DNA of 64,000 nucleotides from Vibrio barjaei (GTDB lineage: Bacteria; Pseudomonadota; Gammaproteobacteria; Enterobacterales; Vibrionaceae). Numbering within the stretch: the stretch's first letter is position 1; every line of letters starts with the position of its first letter. This document shows positions 1-8,193 of the stretch, one piece after another. A program made the translations under genes and the position numbers. The notes under the pieces are model-generated. The model was not told the DNA's origin, did no database searches, and was given only the letters and a program-made list of their open reading frames with translations. The DNA lies in contig NZ_LQXO02000053.1 in assembly GCF_001639065.2 (NCBI RefSeq), positions 372,001 through 436,000 of the forward strand, given 5' to 3'.

Positions 1-249
1 AAACGAGAGCACTGAACTACCCGGATAAAAATGGTTGAGGGGCTTTTTCTCTATAGGGTCGATGCAGAAACCACTCGAACGCCCATAGGTGGTCAACACT
101 ATCTCACCATCAATGGCTTGACGAACAAAGCATGCGCCACGCTTGCCTTCTCTGAGGGTGCAAAAACGAGGGCAAACCGTGCAAGTGACTCTTCCATCGT
201 CCTGCAAATGCCAAAATTGTGTACGGTGATTGGCGTTAACTGGTTCCAT
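1..249 (-). CDS. amrS: AmmeMemoRadiSam system radical SAM protein (N-terminal part, cut by window edge)
   Basis: Reading leftwards from an ATG at 249, the frame stays open for 83 codons to the window edge, so only the N-terminus is present. It shows a cysteine-rich motif (CTVCPRFC, residues 23-30), then GKRGACFVR (36-44), TTYGR and a segment ending in PIEKKPLNHFYPG. This pattern is the start of the radical SAM member of the AmmeMemoRadiSam set; the SAM-cluster CxxxCxxC lies further on and outside the window. The gene is divergent from the MEMO and AMMECR1 genes next door, with only 57 bp between starts, which fits a shared regulatory region. The biochemical role of the trio is not established in most bacteria. 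Family identification is strong because both partners are adjacent. Confidence 0.9.
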   Translation of the reverse strand, partial: MEPVNANHRTQFWHLQDDGRVTCTVCPRFCTLREGKRGACFVRQAIDGEIVLTTYGRSSGFCIDPIEKKPLNHFYPGSSVLSF

Positions 250-306
250 CTCACACCTTCATTCAGTACAAAAACTATACTAATGAGTATATACATTTGA
301 TGTTAT
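250..306. promoter_or_regulatory. Divergent promoter region of the AmmeMemoRadiSam genes
   Basis: The 57 bp between the two divergent starts must hold promoters for both directions. It contains a small dyad, TATAC (276-280) and GTATA (287-291), separated by six bases. No clear -35/-10 pair can be chosen with confidence. Confidence 0.35.
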
Positions 307-1122
307 ATGAGTGGAAAAATGACGATTAGACCTCCTGCTGTCGCGGGCCGTTTTTATAACAAGGATACCGAGCAACTCACTAGACAGGTAAACCAGTTAT
401 TGACTGGCCCTAACGTCAGAGACGCAGAGACATGTAACGTTCAGAATGATCTGCGAGGACTTATTGTTCCACACGCAGGCTATGTATTTTCAGGAGAAAC
501 AGCAGGATTAGCGTACCATCAGTTGCAATCTGTCGCACAGCAGTTTTCACGAGTGATTTTAGTTGGTCCTAGTCATCGAGTCGCGTTTCACGGATGTGCA
601 TTACCTTCTGTGGGTGCCTTTGAAACACCTCTTGGCCGCGTGAGCATTGACCGAGATTGTGTCGAGTTACTTGCCGACAATTCCATGGTATCGATTAACG
701 ATCAAGCACATGCTCAAGAACATAGCTTGGAAGTCCAACTTCCCTTTCTTCAAACGGTATTGGATGACTTTCAACTGCTGCCCATCGTCACAGGACAAGT
801 TAGTGCCTTAGAGATTGCCAAACTTATTGAGCCAATATGGGACAGCAAGACCTTATTGGTGATCAGCACTGATCTTAGTCACTTTCATCGCTATTCTGAT
901 TGCCAACGCCTTGACCGGCAGACCTGCAACAAAATTGAGTCAGGCATGACGACGATTACACCACACGAAGCGTGCGGTTCAACCGGTGTTAATGCCGTAA
1001 TCCATCTTATTTCAACCAAACATTACCAGTTACAGCGTCTCGCTTTGATTAATTCCGGAGACACTGAATATGGTGATAAACAAAGGGTCGTTGGTTATGT
1101 CAGTTACACAATCTGCCGCTAA
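307..1122 (+). CDS. amrB: AmmeMemoRadiSam system protein B (MEMO family)
   Basis: A 271-residue cytosolic protein of the MEMO1 family, which has the fold of class III extradiol dioxygenases. Visible family motifs are PPAVAGRFY at the N-terminus, PHAGY (H56), GPSHRVAFHG (H90), QEHSLEVQLPF (E138-H139), STDLSHF (187-193) and ACGSTG (C223). The histidines and the cysteine match the metal-site positions known from the family. Length is normal. A second ATG at 319 is equally possible, since neither start has a strong ribosome-binding site. The downstream AMMECR1 gene overlaps its 3' end, so the two are co-transcribed and probably coupled in translation. Family identification is sure; the reaction is unknown. 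Confidence 0.93.
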   Translation: MSGKMTIRPPAVAGRFYNKDTEQLTRQVNQLLTGPNVRDAETCNVQNDLRGLIVPHAGYVFSGETAGLAYHQLQSVAQQFSRVILVGPSHRVAFHGCALPSVGAFETPLGRVSIDRDCVELLADNSMVSINDQAHAQEHSLEVQLPFLQTVLDDFQLLPIVTGQVSALEIAKLIEPIWDSKTLLVISTDLSHFHRYSDCQRLDRQTCNKIESGMTTITPHEACGSTGVNAVIHLISTKHYQLQRLALINSGDTEYGDKQRVVGYVSYTICR

Positions 1123-1708
1123 TCCATCGAAAAGTACGCTAACCCATAGCGAGCTTTCTATGTTGCTCGACGTGGTTGAACACACCATTCATTGCTATTT
1201 GAACGAACTACCGCTACCGAAAGTACTGGTACAAGATTACCCAGAAAGTTTGGCTTTACCCGGGGCTTGCTTTGTCACGCTAACCGTAAACAGTCAGCTG
1301 CAAGGCTGCATTGGCACAACAGTGGCACAGATTCCCTTAGTACTAGAAGTAGAGAGAAAAGCTTGGGCAGCGGCTTGCCAAGATAGACGATTTACCCCAC
1401 TTCAAAAACATCAAGCCGAAGCGCTTAACATTGAGGTTTCCGTACTGACACAACCCGAACTCCTGTACGTTGATTCGGAACAAGACTTACTACAGCACCT
1501 TTCCTTGCACCAGTGCGGTGTGACGTTAAAGGACGGAAAAAAAGGCGCGTTATTCTTACCCCAAGTTTGGGAACAACTCCCTAATCCGGCTCAATTCTTA
1601 GGACACCTAAAACAAAAAGCCGGGTGGTCTCTAGATTTTTGGAGTGATTCGATACAAGTCGCCACTTTCGAAGTGCAAGCATTAAGCCGCCCATTCCGCA
1701 GGCTATAG
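1070..1708 (+). CDS. amrA: AmmeMemoRadiSam system protein A (AMMECR1 domain)
   Basis: AMMECR1-domain protein of 212 residues from this ATG, or 203 from ATG 1097. The hallmark LQGCIGT (family LRGCIGT) lies at about 77-83, followed by AAACQDRRF and a C-terminal GKKGALFLPQVW segment. GGAG sits 9 bases before the 1070 start, a better ribosome-binding site than that before 1097, but the family normally starts nearer the second methionine. The gene overlaps the MEMO gene by 26-53 bp. Together with MEMO and the divergent radical SAM gene it completes the trio. The trio suggests a modification reaction, but no substrate can be read from the sequence. Confidence 0.92.
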   Translation: MVINKGSLVMSVTQSAANPSKSTLTHSELSMLLDVVEHTIHCYLNELPLPKVLVQDYPESLALPGACFVTLTVNSQLQGCIGTTVAQIPLVLEVERKAWAAACQDRRFTPLQKHQAEALNIEVSVLTQPELLYVDSEQDLLQHLSLHQCGVTLKDGKKGALFLPQVWEQLPNPAQFLGHLKQKAGWSLDFWSDSIQVATFEVQALSRPFRRL

Positions 1709-1725
1709 ATATTCTAACGCTCTGA

Positions 1726-2802
1726 TTAATAACCAGTGAGCTCCATATATCCTCTACCCAGATGAGATCCTTCAACGATAATTGGACCTTCCCAATATGG
1801 GATGGATAGTGGCATTTTGGCGTTAGGATTAAGTGCTGAAAGCTTTACGTTAATGCCCTGAGACACGACTTTTAGTATCCAATGCGTCGGGTATGATTGG
1901 CCTTCAATTATCGTTTGTTGAACGGCTGACAGTTCTAGATCGTTTTGAGTCAAAGTAATGCCTCGACCATCTTTATACATTAATCGCCCATAGGAATAAC
2001 TCGCTTGTCCGGTCGCAGCATCACGCAATTGAAAGACCACCAAACTCGTTGCTTCGTCTAACCGTATTGCGAACCAATCCCATCCTTGTTGAGAATCGAG
2101 CAAAAATTGAGAGCTCCACTCTCGGTCTATCCAGCCTTGTCCAGATACCTGATGGCTTTCTCCATTAATCGATACAGTACCGTGAACGTCGATAAAGGGC
2201 TGGCTGTAATAATACGATGCAACCTTTCCGTCAGCGCTTTTCTCGCTATAACCCTCATCACCTTGTTTTTGATAGGGAGCGGTTCGAGTCAATGACAATT
2301 GATAGCCGAACTGGTTTGATGCGACATCAAGAGTCGCAGGGAAAAGATCGTTGGTTGTGGAAGTCCATTGCCAATCATCAATAAAGACTCGAAACGGTTC
2401 GCTTGATACGTCCGCTATTTCTGGGTGCTGGCGAGACCACTTCTCATCTGCAAGATGAATATCAGGGGTAGTAATCGCACTGTGCGCCATAAAGATCTGC
2501 TGGCTTTGCCATCCATTTTCATTCGCTGGTGTCTCCGAACTCACCGCCAAGCGAAACTGTGTCCATTGAATGCCATATTCTCGGCCTTCGGCATCCTGTA
2601 AGTTTGCCGTCAGATACCACCACTCTTGGCGAAAGTCGTTGTGGGCTTGATGATCTTCTGGAAAAGAAAGAATGCGACCACCTTTGACCTCTTCAAATTG
2701 ACCATCATCGGAGCCTAACATTTGACCAAAACTTGGAGCGTCAGGTTCACCGCAGCCAATAAGGATTAGAGCCGATAATGCCGCCATCATCTGTTTGAAC
2801 AT
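1726..2802 (-). CDS. AttH/CrtC-family lipocalin-like lipoprotein of ABC exporter
   Basis: A 358-residue lipoprotein. The signal peptide ends in a lipobox (LILIGC) near residue 17, followed by a two-lobed lipocalin-like AttH/CrtC domain. Recognisable pieces are RQEWWYLTANL, QWTQFRL, a GQGWIDREW motif and GWDWFAIRL. Homologues are often labelled carotenoid 1,2-hydratase, but those next to ABC exporters (AttH type) are not shown to act on carotenoids. The start is the ATG whose A is the last base of the permease TAA stop (TAATG), a tight translational coupling; a longer in-frame extension lies wholly inside the permease gene and lacks lipoprotein character. Last gene of the three-gene exporter operon. 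It probably receives or chaperones the exported lipid-like substrate. Confidence 0.82.
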   Translation of the reverse strand: MFKQMMAALSALILIGCGEPDAPSFGQMLGSDDGQFEEVKGGRILSFPEDHQAHNDFRQEWWYLTANLQDAEGREYGIQWTQFRLAVSSETPANENGWQSQQIFMAHSAITTPDIHLADEKWSRQHPEIADVSSEPFRVFIDDWQWTSTTNDLFPATLDVASNQFGYQLSLTRTAPYQKQGDEGYSEKSADGKVASYYYSQPFIDVHGTVSINGESHQVSGQGWIDREWSSQFLLDSQQGWDWFAIRLDEATSLVVFQLRDAATGQASYSYGRLMYKDGRGITLTQNDLELSAVQQTIIEGQSYPTHWILKVVSQGINVKLSALNPNAKMPLSIPYWEGPIIVEGSHLGRGYMELTGY

Positions 2803-5282
2803 TACAGTACCTCGCTTTGCAAACTTGCGACCACAGGACGAATCACCAAACGCCACAAAGGAATAATGGTCGCGACGATGGTCACGGCGACGGTTATGGT
2901 CGCAAGGCGAACCACATCGATCCAACTCCAAACAAAGTTCAAACTCCAACCAAATGCTCTCAATGTCACAATATCAGTCAGCACATAACCGACCAATGCG
3001 CCCAGTGGCAAGGCAACCAATAATGTGAACAGCACTAAAGTGACCATTTGTCCTACCACCATAACAAACAATTGCGATTTGTTGACGCCCAGTGCATAAA
3101 GCCGAGCGATAGCTGCTTTGCGAGCTTCCAGTAGCATAAAACAGGAAGTAAATAAGCCGATAACAGCGACGAGTAACGTCACACCATTGAGAGCGCTGGT
3201 AATAGCAAAGGTTTGAGCAAATATATTGAGCGCAATCGCCTTAATTTCTGCCTGATCAAACAATTGACTGGAGTGTAAATTCAGTTTGGTTTTTAATGCC
3301 TGCTGCATAGCTTCGCGGTTACCGCTCACCTTCACACCTAAGCTGCTTGGCACCATCGAGAACCCTTGTGATTGCCATAACTCAGGCGAGATAAGCACTT
3401 CGCCATCGGGCGAACCATAATCATAAAAAATGGCACCGACTGTCAGTGTCATACCAGACATAAAGTCTCTAGGCAGCTCACTTCCCAGCACTAACCCCAG
3501 TTTCACTGCCATCGGCTCACTGATAGCCACGACATCCCCAGCATAGAAACGGGACCAAAAATCATTAACTTTTGATTGAAACACCATGGTTTGTTCTAAG
3601 GTTATACGGTCTTTGGTACCTAATCGCGTAGGCAGTCCACTGACGTTAGATTGTACATAATATTGCTTATAGACCTCTTCCACGCCGTCGAAATGAGCTA
3701 ACGTCTGCTCGACTTTAGTCATGTCACTTTGTGCAGGACTGACATAAATATCCGCATGCAGGCGCTGCTCTAGCCAATGTTTCAATGTCGACTCGAAACT
3801 GCCCACCAAAGTGTTCATTCCTATATTAGCGGTAATAGCCAACAACAGCGCCATCATAGCCAAAGACAAAGGTGCAATCAGTTCCCGCAATTCCGCAAAT
3901 AGGTACTGGACCAACCCAGTAGAGGTTTTACGTTCTGCTATTCGAGCTAGCAGGCTAAGAGACTTGGGCAGTAACATTGGAATCGCGACAATAAACACAC
4001 CCAGCCAAAACATCGTTAAGCGAAAATAACTACTCAACCAAAGGCCAATGAGTGCCACCACAACAAATATCAGCCCAACGATCATCAAGCGGTTTTCATT
4101 GCTCTGTTCCGGAGATTGATAGAATCCGCCGTGGGAGGATAAGGGTTGTTGTACCCTCTGTTTAAAATGATGCCAACAAGCGAACAATGCCGCTACTAAC
4201 GTAAGTAGCAATGCCTGAGCCCACCATTGCCATTGCCATGTGCCAGGCAATAACGTTGCGCCGTAAAGCTGCTCTAAGGTGAGTGCTACCGTGGGATGTA
4301 ACCAATGACTTAATTGGATACCAAAGATAAACCCCAGACTGGTACCTACAGTAACTAAAACCACCAGCTCTAGAATCAGCGCCAAGAAAACCGTGTTAGG
4401 TGTGAGTCCCGCTTGCTGCACTTGCACCAACAGCCGATTGCGTTTCAGTAAGCTGTATTTCACACCGTTGTAGGCAATGAATAGCCCAACCAGAAATGCC
4501 AACATACTCATTGCTGTGAGGTTGAGGTGAAAGCTTTCCGTCAGTGAACCAAGGTCTGAGCTTTTTGTATTGGCAACCCATTGTGCTTTGCCTGATATCA
4601 ACGCCTGCCACTTAGTATCGTCAGCCACCTTGTTATCCAGTATGGCAATGTAGCTAAGCTGCCCCTGTTTGTTCAGCAAACGCTGGGCAAAGCTGATATC
4701 CACCAGCAAGCGACTTCCCAACTGCCATTCGTCGGGTACGACAACAAACTGGATAGCAACGTCGTCCAAAACCGCAGTCTTAGTGCCGCCCATCCTTTGA
4801 TACTGAGTTTCGCTTACAATGACAAAAGGTTCGCCATTCATCAAATTCGCCATAGGCAATGCTGAATTAGATAAAGACACATCATCACTTTCTGACTGTA
4901 ATCGAGAGCGCGAAGTGACGGCCGCTACAATATCACTTCCTTGGATAGAATAACGTCGCCCAGTATCATCTCTCACTCGACCCTCAAGTATTGGCAACGA
5001 TTGACTCAACCCAGATTGACGCAATGAAAAGTACACCGATTCCGCAAGATAGCGCTGTCCAGGCATTGGAATGACTAGATAACTCGCCTTGACGCTAAGC
5101 GATTCTGCCGATTCCGCGTAACTGCGTTTGGCGTTTAAATTGATCGCTTGCACGGCCACAAATAACGTCACTGCCAAGAGAATGCCAATAAGAATAGCGA
5201 GTGCCTGTAAAGGCGCTTGACGATAGTGAGCAGCAGAAATGGACAGAGCGACTCGTAGATGGGTCCCTTTACGGTGTTTCAT
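2802..5282 (-). CDS. ABC exporter permease with two FtsX domains (YbbP/AttFG-like)
   Basis: An 826-residue inner-membrane protein. It has an N-terminal membrane anchor (around 20-45), a large periplasmic MacB-type domain, three membrane segments near 260-390, two more at about 400-450, a second anchor and periplasmic domain, and a final FtsX block near 695-815. This duplicated layout matches YbbP of Escherichia coli and fused AttF-AttG permeases. Such mechanotransmission ABC systems extract or move lipids, lipoproteins or peptides instead of forming a classical channel. The gene overlaps the ATPase gene by 14 bp and the lipoprotein gene by 1 bp, so all three form one operon. Substrate unknown. 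Confidence 0.88.
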   Translation of the reverse strand: MKHRKGTHLRVALSISAAHYRQAPLQALAILIGILLAVTLFVAVQAINLNAKRSYAESAESLSVKASYLVIPMPGQRYLAESVYFSLRQSGLSQSLPILEGRVRDDTGRRYSIQGSDIVAAVTSRSRLQSESDDVSLSNSALPMANLMNGEPFVIVSETQYQRMGGTKTAVLDDVAIQFVVVPDEWQLGSRLLVDISFAQRLLNKQGQLSYIAILDNKVADDTKWQALISGKAQWVANTKSSDLGSLTESFHLNLTAMSMLAFLVGLFIAYNGVKYSLLKRNRLLVQVQQAGLTPNTVFLALILELVVLVTVGTSLGFIFGIQLSHWLHPTVALTLEQLYGATLLPGTWQWQWWAQALLLTLVAALFACWHHFKQRVQQPLSSHGGFYQSPEQSNENRLMIVGLIFVVVALIGLWLSSYFRLTMFWLGVFIVAIPMLLPKSLSLLARIAERKTSTGLVQYLFAELRELIAPLSLAMMALLLAITANIGMNTLVGSFESTLKHWLEQRLHADIYVSPAQSDMTKVEQTLAHFDGVEEVYKQYYVQSNVSGLPTRLGTKDRITLEQTMVFQSKVNDFWSRFYAGDVVAISEPMAVKLGLVLGSELPRDFMSGMTLTVGAIFYDYGSPDGEVLISPELWQSQGFSMVPSSLGVKVSGNREAMQQALKTKLNLHSSQLFDQAEIKAIALNIFAQTFAITSALNGVTLLVAVIGLFTSCFMLLEARKAAIARLYALGVNKSQLFVMVVGQMVTLVLFTLLVALPLGALVGYVLTDIVTLRAFGWSLNFVWSWIDVVRLATITVAVTIVATIIPLWRLVIRPVVASLQSEVL

Positions 5283-5976
5283 AAAGCAATCCGTTTTCTA
5301 GACGGCAACGTCGCTGCATAAACGCCGCACATTCTTCGCTGTGAGTGACAAGCAAAACAGATGTATTTCCTTCGCGGGTAATATCTTCTAACAGTCGCAT
5401 CACTTCCAAGCCCGCTTTCTGGTCAAGGTTTCCGGTGGGTTCATCTGCCAAAAGCAATGCGGGTTGATGCGCCAACGCTCTTGCAATCGCCACTCGTTGT
5501 TGCTGACCACCTGATAACGCAGAAACATGGCGTTCGAGCAGTGGTTGAATATCCAATTTAGCGACTAAATAGTCGCACCAAGCGTTCCACTTCCGTTTGT
5601 TTAAACTTAAAGGAAACTCAATATTCTGTCGGACATTTAACGGCGTTAGCAGGTTAAATTGCTGAAAGACTACGCCAAGCTTGTGGTGACGAAAATAGCC
5701 CCATTGCTTATCGTTCCACGTTTGCGCCAATTCACCAGCCAACTCTAAGGTCCCACTGGTCATTGGCTCGAAACCACCCAAAATATTCAATAGCGTGCTC
5801 TTGCCACTACCACTTGCGCCAGTGAGTGCCATGCTCTCTCCTTCCGCCAGCGACAAGTTCACTCTGTCCAATACGTGATGAGATTCTTTGCCGTCAATAA
5901 ACGTTTTGACCGCATCTTTAAGTACAACTACCGGCCTTGGTAAAACCATCGCTCTTGGCACTATCGAGCTTTCCAT
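5269..5976 (-). CDS. ABC exporter ATP-binding subunit (LolD/YbbA type)
   Basis: A 235-residue ATPase with Walker A GASGSGKST (53-61), a Q-loop in VVFQQFNLL, the signature LSGGQQQRVAIARAL, Walker B LLLADEPTGNLD and the switch histidine in VTHSEE. The LSGGQQQR signature and short length place it in the LolD/MacB/YbbA branch that pairs with FtsX-type permeases. AAGGA lies 7 bases upstream of the ATG. First gene of the exporter operon, transcribed away from the SMP-30 gene. It would energise movement of the substrate handled by the permease and AttH-like lipoprotein. Confidence 0.92.
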   Translation of the reverse strand: MESSIVPRAMVLPRPVVVLKDAVKTFIDGKESHHVLDRVNLSLAEGESMALTGASGSGKSTLLNILGGFEPMTSGTLELAGELAQTWNDKQWGYFRHHKLGVVFQQFNLLTPLNVRQNIEFPLSLNKRKWNAWCDYLVAKLDIQPLLERHVSALSGGQQQRVAIARALAHQPALLLADEPTGNLDQKAGLEVMRLLEDITREGNTSVLLVTHSEECAAFMQRRCRLENGLLYETP

Positions 5977-6186
5977 CCAGATTCCTTATTTGGGTTTGGA
6001 TACTTTATACGTACTCGTTAAGGTAACGGATGCTTACCTTGTTGAGCGAGCTAATTATCGAAATTATAACGGATATTTCTTGTGCATTGCGCCCACTCAT
6101 TAGCTAAGTCATTGTGTTTTCGTTAATCCGCTGCGTCATTTCACATATTCCTGAAAGAAAACGTTCTTTGAACTATAAATTAAACT

Positions 6187-6211
6187 ATATTGATACAAAA
6201 TGTATCAATAT
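6187..6211. promoter_or_regulatory. GATAC-N5-GTATC operator before SMP-30 gene
   Basis: A perfect inverted repeat with 11-base arms (ATATTGATACA and its complement) around a central AAA. It ends 11 bases before the SMP-30 ATG, so a bound protein would block transcription start or RNA polymerase. The inner core GATACA-NNN-TGTATC is identical to that before the iron alcohol dehydrogenase gene at 33.3 kb and related to two sites near 39.7 kb. The neighbouring IclR gene is the natural candidate regulator, which is inference. A weaker dyad, AAAGAA/TTCTTT, lies at 6154-6169. Confidence 0.7.
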
Positions 6212-6222
6212 GGATAGTTAAA

Positions 6223-7149
6223 ATGCATTCAGTAAAAGGAATTAGAACAACCATTGGCGAGTCGCCTATTTGGAAACCCGACACCAATAGTCTCGTCTGG
6301 GTCGAAGCTGCAGGTAGTGAGATTTTTGAGTATTCAATTCACAGCCAGAGTACCCAAGTCTTTCACGTACCTTTTGATATCACGGCGATTGCACGATGTG
6401 AGGGCAATGGTTGGATATGTGCTAGCAAACAGGGACTGTTTTATTGTACTTCGAGTTTTGACGATTTTACTCCTATCGCTGATCCTTGCTTTGGTTCAAC
6501 TAAGCTTCATTTAAATGATGCGGTTACGGCTCCGAATGGTCATTTATGGTTTGGTTCAATGAACCACAAGCAACTTGAAGCTCCTGATGGCAAGCTTTAC
6601 CGACTAACGGCGAACACCGCGCTTGAAATGGATTCTGGATTCAGCGTCGCCAACGGCATAGCGTTTAACCCAGCACTCAAACGCGCCTACTGTTCAAATA
6701 TGTTCCAAAGAAAAGTATATGAATATCAACTCGATGATTCGATGACCCAAATAATTGAAAAGGCGGTGTTTGTTGAGCTCGATGAGTGCAAGGGCTATCC
6801 TGATGGGCTGTCCGTTGATCGCCACGGAAACCTGTATATCTGTCATTGGGACTGCGGCATCATTTCTTATTACACTCCGTCACAGAGCAAAATAGGTCAT
6901 GCCACACAACTTGGTGAAATCAATCTTGCGGTTAAGCACGCTACGCGCTGTACTTTTGGCGGCGAAGATTTCAATACCTTGTTCGTCACAACGGCAGACT
7001 ATGAACTCACCACTCAAGAGTCGGTGTTATATCCCAGTTCAGGAGAACTCTTTATTCTCGATGCGCCAACTCAAGGACGAGAAGAGTATCGGGTTAATAC
7101 CGACGTTTTGCCCCACTCAAATCAAGTCAATGTCTCTTTAACCAGTTGA
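6223..7149 (+). CDS. SMP-30/gluconolactonase family protein
   Basis: A 308-residue six-bladed beta-propeller lactonase. Diagnostic segments are IGESPIW with the first metal-binding glutamate, NDAVTAPNGHLWFGSMN with a ligand asparagine, FSVANGIAF and YPDGLSVD with the catalytic aspartate. Members hydrolyse aldonolactones made by sugar dehydrogenases. An in-frame TTG at 6190 falls inside the operator palindrome, so the ATG at 6223 is the better start. An IclR regulator gene follows in the same direction after about 100 bp. The operator in front links it to the polyol cluster at 30-45 kb, suggesting it opens a lactone from the same or a related substrate. The exact sugar is not readable. Confidence 0.87.
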   Translation: MHSVKGIRTTIGESPIWKPDTNSLVWVEAAGSEIFEYSIHSQSTQVFHVPFDITAIARCEGNGWICASKQGLFYCTSSFDDFTPIADPCFGSTKLHLNDAVTAPNGHLWFGSMNHKQLEAPDGKLYRLTANTALEMDSGFSVANGIAFNPALKRAYCSNMFQRKVYEYQLDDSMTQIIEKAVFVELDECKGYPDGLSVDRHGNLYICHWDCGIISYYTPSQSKIGHATQLGEINLAVKHATRCTFGGEDFNTLFVTTADYELTTQESVLYPSSGELFILDAPTQGREEYRVNTDVLPHSNQVNVSLTS

Positions 7150-7194
7150 AACTCGTAAAATACTTTGGGAATATAAAGCCTTGCTGCCCACATG

Positions 7195-7210
7195 ACTGCG
7201 TTAACGCAGT
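7195..7210. promoter_or_regulatory. 16-bp perfect palindrome before IclR gene
   Basis: ACTGCGTTAACGCAGT is a perfect palindrome 41 bases upstream of the regulator start. It has no T-run, so it is unlikely to be a terminator of the SMP-30 gene. It may be an autoregulatory site. Confidence 0.4.
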
Positions 7211-7251
7211 GGTATTGGATATTATTTAGGGTGAGCTTTTAAAAGGAATCT

Positions 7252-8040
7252 ATGGTGTCGGAAAAAGTAAATTCAGTCGATCGTCTTATCAACGTTATTG
7301 AACGAATTGGCGAAGCAAAGAGTCCTATCTCAGCTTCTGATATTATCTTCGAGTCAGGGATTCCCAAGCCTACTTGCCACCGATTGTTGCAGCAACTCGA
7401 TGACGCAAACTACATCCAATCCGATGAACGCGGTCATTTCTATCCGGGTTCACAAATGCTGTCTATTGCATTAGATGTAAGATGGACCAATCAGCATAAA
7501 CTGCAACGACAAGCTATTCTGCACGGCCTTTCTCGTAAGCTAGAGGAAACCTGTGGTTTGGCCTTGGCGAATGATGACCCTAGCCCGCATATGGTCTACT
7601 ACGACCGAATTCAAACTAATTGGCCGTTGCAGATTGTCATTCCGGTTGGTTTTCCCACTCCACTTTGGGCATCCGCCAGTGGCAAGCTTTATTTAAGTAC
7701 TTTGACGCCACCTCAATTACGTCGAGTATTGAGTAAAATTGAACTGAGCCAGTGTGCGAAAAACACCATTATCGACAAGCAGAGCCTAAAAAAGGAGCTA
7801 AACGTTATTCAACGCAGAGGATACAGCGTGGATGATGAAGAGTTCATTGATGGTATGGTGGCGATCGCACTTCCCCTTTATGACCAATTTGGCAACTTTA
7901 TGGCAGCCTTATTTTGTCATTGTCCAAAGAGCCGTAAAACCGTTGCCGATCTCGAAAATTACCTCCCTATTCTTCGTGTCGCCCAACAGAGCCTAGAAGC
8001 CGTATATCAGGAAATGAAAGAGCTGGCGGAAAGTAAATAG
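7252..8040 (+). CDS. IclR-family transcriptional regulator
   Basis: A 262-residue IclR protein. A winged helix-turn-helix at about 15-70 (SASDIIFESGIPKPTCHRLL) is followed by the effector domain with the typical WASASGKLYLS loop, a DDEEFIDGMVAIALPL segment and a late cysteine-containing FCHCP. AAGGA precedes the ATG. The protein is a paralogue of the IclR at 24.4-25.2 kb: both carry the NWPLQI, ASASGKLYL and NEEF/DEEF-xDGMVAI stretches. It lies just downstream of the SMP-30 gene and its palindromic operator, so it probably controls that gene and, if the shared GATAC sites are its targets, the polyol cluster. The effector is unknown. Confidence 0.92.
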   Translation: MVSEKVNSVDRLINVIERIGEAKSPISASDIIFESGIPKPTCHRLLQQLDDANYIQSDERGHFYPGSQMLSIALDVRWTNQHKLQRQAILHGLSRKLEETCGLALANDDPSPHMVYYDRIQTNWPLQIVIPVGFPTPLWASASGKLYLSTLTPPQLRRVLSKIELSQCAKNTIIDKQSLKKELNVIQRRGYSVDDEEFIDGMVAIALPLYDQFGNFMAALFCHCPKSRKTVADLENYLPILRVAQQSLEAVYQEMKELAESK

Positions 8041-8193
8041 CAAGGTGTGACTCATCTTTACCTAATCATACAGTCACATAGCTAAAGCTTCCTTAAACTG
8101 GGGGCATAGTAATTACCAAACTTAGCTCTTTTTCACTAAGTTCGTTAGCTGTTCACGTTCGCTATCTCGCCATTTCAAGGAACTCATCAGATT

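Noticed and set aside
47..300. Plus-strand 89-codon frame at the left edge
   Set aside because: It is the antisense of the radical SAM N-terminus, whose cysteine motifs are unmistakable.
2803..2949. 49-residue N-terminal extension of the AttH-like protein
   Set aside because: It overlaps the permease gene, is Arg/His-rich and would hide the lipoprotein signal; the TAATG start fits better.
6139..6159. TTTCA-N-TGAAA dyad before SMP-30 as a SorC site
   Set aside because: Arms are inverted and spaced eight bases instead of two, so it does not match the dyads of the polyol cluster.
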